Source: Rothia koreensis
Lineage (GTDB): Bacteria > Actinomycetota > Actinomycetes > Actinomycetales > Micrococcaceae
DNA length: 64,000 nucleotides
Assembly (NCBI RefSeq): GCF_004136575.1
Contig: NZ_NOIQ01000001.1
Coordinates: 248,001 to 312,000, forward strand
Direction: 5' to 3'
Part shown: piece after piece, positions 62,391-64,000 of the stretch
Numbering within the stretch: position 1 is the stretch's first letter
Layout: the number at the start of each line of letters is the position of its first letter
Translations under genes and position numbers: made by a program
The notes under the pieces: model-generated
What the model saw: only the letters and a program-made list of their open reading frames with translations
The model's database searches: none
Told to the model about the DNA's origin: nothing

Positions 62391-64000
62391 ACGAATCCGT
62401 ATTCACCCACTCGGCAAGGTACTCCCCGGAGGACATCGCGACGGCGCTCGGACATCCATTGCCGACTAGGGAACAGTCGTCCATCATCAGCGCGGACGCA
62501 GCACCGCGCCTCGTGATCGCCGGTGCCGGGTCGGGCAAGACCGCGACCATGGTCGACCGCGTGGTCTGGCTCGTGGTCAACGGGTACGCCAGACCGGACG
62601 AGATCCTCGGGGTCACCTTCACCAAGAAGGCCGCAGCAGAATTGCGGCATCGCATGACGCAAAGGCTCGCCGTGCTCCGGGAGCAGGGCCTGTACCAGCC
62701 CGAAACGGAGAGCGACGAACCCATCCTCGATCCGACCGTCAGCACCTACCACGCGTACGCCAAGTCACTGGTCTCGGAATACGGCTTGCGGATGGGGATA
62801 GAGAAGGACGCGACACAACTCGGCCAAGCCCAGTGTTACCAATTGGTCGCACAGATTGTGGAGGCCTGGGACGGCGAACTTCCCGACAAGGTCCCGGCGG
62901 CCTCGACGCTGGTCGCGAGTGTCTTGCAATTGTCAGGGGAATGCTCAGAACACCTGCGCTCGCCGGCCGAGGTGGTGACCTATTGCCAGGAAGCACTGGT
63001 GACCCTGAGAAACCTCCCGAACAACCACCCCAAGCAGCTCAAGAAGGAGGAGAAACTGCGTGGAACCCTCGTCGAGAAAATAGAGCAAAAGCTTCTGGTC
63101 GCTCGCCTTGTCGAGAGATACCAGCGGGTGAAACAGGCCATGCAGGTCATGGACTTCGGTGACCTGCTGGCGCACGCGGCGACGATGGCACAGGGTGTTG
63201 AGTGCATGAGCGCGGAGCAGCGTCAGCTCTATCGCGTCGTCCTTCTGGACGAGTTCCAAGACACGTCCCACGCCCAAATGGTCCTCTTCTCGAGTCTCTT
63301 CGGGAACGGTCACTCCGTCATGGCCGTCGGGGACCCCAAACAGTCGATCTATGGGTTTCGAGGTGCTTCGGAAGGGCAACTCTTCGACTTCTACCGGTAC
63401 TTCCCGTCGGCGCACGAGGAAGCCGACTATCTGACGACCGCGTGGAGGAACGGGACGCGTATCCTCGAAGCGGCCAACACCATCGCGCAACCGTTGTCGA
63501 CCAGGGGCGAATGGGTGCGGGCCGAATCCATGGTCGACGTGCCGGATCTCGCGCCGAGACCCGATGCGCCGGATGGACGGGTTCTCTGCGGTGTCTGGGA
63601 CAGCGACCACCGGGAAGCCGAAGCCATTGTCGGAACCATCGCCGAGCACAGAACAGATGCCCAACGGGAAGGTCGCCCCATACCGAGTGCGGCCGTCCTG
63701 TGCCGCGCCCGACGCCACATGGAAACCGTTCGGGCAGAATGCGAACGTCAGGCGGTCCCGTATCAACTCGTCGGGCTCGGGGGTCTTCTCGAGACCCCCG
63801 AAGTCACCGACATGGTGGCCGTGCTCCGCGTCCTTTCGGACCCGTCGCGATCGGATTCTCTGATGAGAATCATGGCCGGTGCCCGGTGGCGTATCGGTCC
63901 CCGGGACCTCATGGCGTTGAACGACTGGGCCCGATTCCTGGCACGCCGTCGTCGGACTGCGGTGCTCTCGGGGATGGCAGAAGACCTGACGACACCCGAA
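62387..64000 (+). CDS. adnB: AdnB-like helicase-nuclease subunit, N-terminal part
   Basis: A GTG at 62387 overlaps the adnA stop (GTGA) and the frame is open to the window end: 538 residues, with the nuclease part missing. It has LPTREQSSIISADAAPRLVIAGAGSGKTATMVDR (Q-motif and Walker A), GVTFTKKAAAELRHRM (Ia), VMDFGDLL, VVLLDEFQDTSHAQ (Walker B, complete), AVGDPKQSIYGFRGA (III) and LTTAWRN (IV). Its motor is intact throughout the visible part, unlike that of AdnA, so it probably drives translocation. Confidence 0.92.
   Translation, partial: MNESVFTHSARYSPEDIATALGHPLPTREQSSIISADAAPRLVIAGAGSGKTATMVDRVVWLVVNGYARPDEILGVTFTKKAAAELRHRMTQRLAVLREQGLYQPETESDEPILDPTVSTYHAYAKSLVSEYGLRMGIEKDATQLGQAQCYQLVAQIVEAWDGELPDKVPAASTLVASVLQLSGECSEHLRSPAEVVTYCQEALVTLRNLPNNHPKQLKKEEKLRGTLVEKIEQKLLVARLVERYQRVKQAMQVMDFGDLLAHAATMAQGVECMSAEQRQLYRVVLLDEFQDTSHAQMVLFSSLFGNGHSVMAVGDPKQSIYGFRGASEGQLFDFYRYFPSAHEEADYLTTAWRNGTRILEAANTIAQPLSTRGEWVRAESMVDVPDLAPRPDAPDGRVLCGVWDSDHREAEAIVGTIAEHRTDAQREGRPIPSAAVLCRARRHMETVRAECERQAVPYQLVGLGGLLETPEVTDMVAVLRVLSDPSRSDSLMRIMAGARWRIGPRDLMALNDWARFLARRRRTAVLSGMAEDLTTPE

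Overview
The window is high-GC DNA with Shine-Dalgarno starts, many GTG starts, 4-nt ATGA/GTGA gene overlaps and a gene order I associate with Actinobacteria. A mycothiol-type MshB, a 7Fe ferredoxin next to DapC, DUF3117, DUF3107, an AdnAB helicase-nuclease and a coproporphyrin-dependent haem pathway (HemQ present) all fit. The HemA N-terminus and the set of neighbours look most like Micrococcales, probably Micrococcaceae; the genus cannot be fixed from the sequence alone. Most of the window is conserved chromosomal backbone. I see no insertion sequence, prophage, tRNA, rRNA or CRISPR array.

Layout. 1-2.6 kb: edge-truncated flavin monooxygenase (-), then sulfurtransferase, SufE-like protein and thiol peroxidase. 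2.7-6.1 kb: LysP-type amino acid permease and a sugar porter. 6.3-12.4 kb: PRC-barrel/DUF2382 stress protein, monomeric isocitrate dehydrogenase (-), Nudix hydrolase, glucose-6-phosphate isomerase (-). 12.5-20.4 kb: BCCT osmolyte transporter and a dipeptide/oligopeptide ABC operon. 20.5-27 kb: TypA, an MshB-like deacetylase fused to a membrane domain, ferredoxin, DapC, citrate synthase. 27.05-27.98 kb: a non-coding array of 75-bp repeats. 28-31.2 kb: GalE, DapD, DapE. 31.2-34.4 kb: glutamate-type ABC transporter (-). 34.6-41.2 kb: small membrane protein plus GT-C mannosyltransferase, DUF3117, TatB, Mrp, DUF1003, MgtE-N/CBS protein, YflT-type stress protein. 41.2-47.6 kb: PepP, PHP phosphoesterase, an orphan DNA methyltransferase, DEAD helicase, DUF3107, TetR. 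47.6-58.2 kb: nine haem genes (hemA divergent from hemE-Y-Q-H-C-D-B-L). 58.2-64 kb: DEDDh exonuclease and the AdnA/AdnB pair, the latter cut by the window end.

How the genes work together. HemA, HemL, HemB, HemC, HemD and HemE turn glutamyl-tRNA into coproporphyrinogen III. HemY oxidises it, HemH inserts iron and HemQ decarboxylates coprohaem to haem b. DapC, DapD and DapE are consecutive lysine/diaminopimelate steps split between two nearby loci. GltA and Idh are TCA enzymes, and Pgi belongs to glycolysis. Several transporters (amino acid, sugar, osmolyte, peptide, glutamate) suggest a heterotroph that meets osmotic change.

The strongest unexplained signal is the repeat region between gltA and galE. 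It holds two arrays of a 75-bp unit whose stem arms are kept while the loop between them changes. Each array is flanked by shared lead and tail elements, and one tail element overlaps the last bases of galE. Other points worth a look are a 21-bp tandem operator-like repeat upstream of idh/nudix, a palindrome at the BCCT promoter, the MshB fusion, an Mrp without its usual CxxC, an AdnA with altered Walker B and nuclease cysteines, and several genes that look leaderless.
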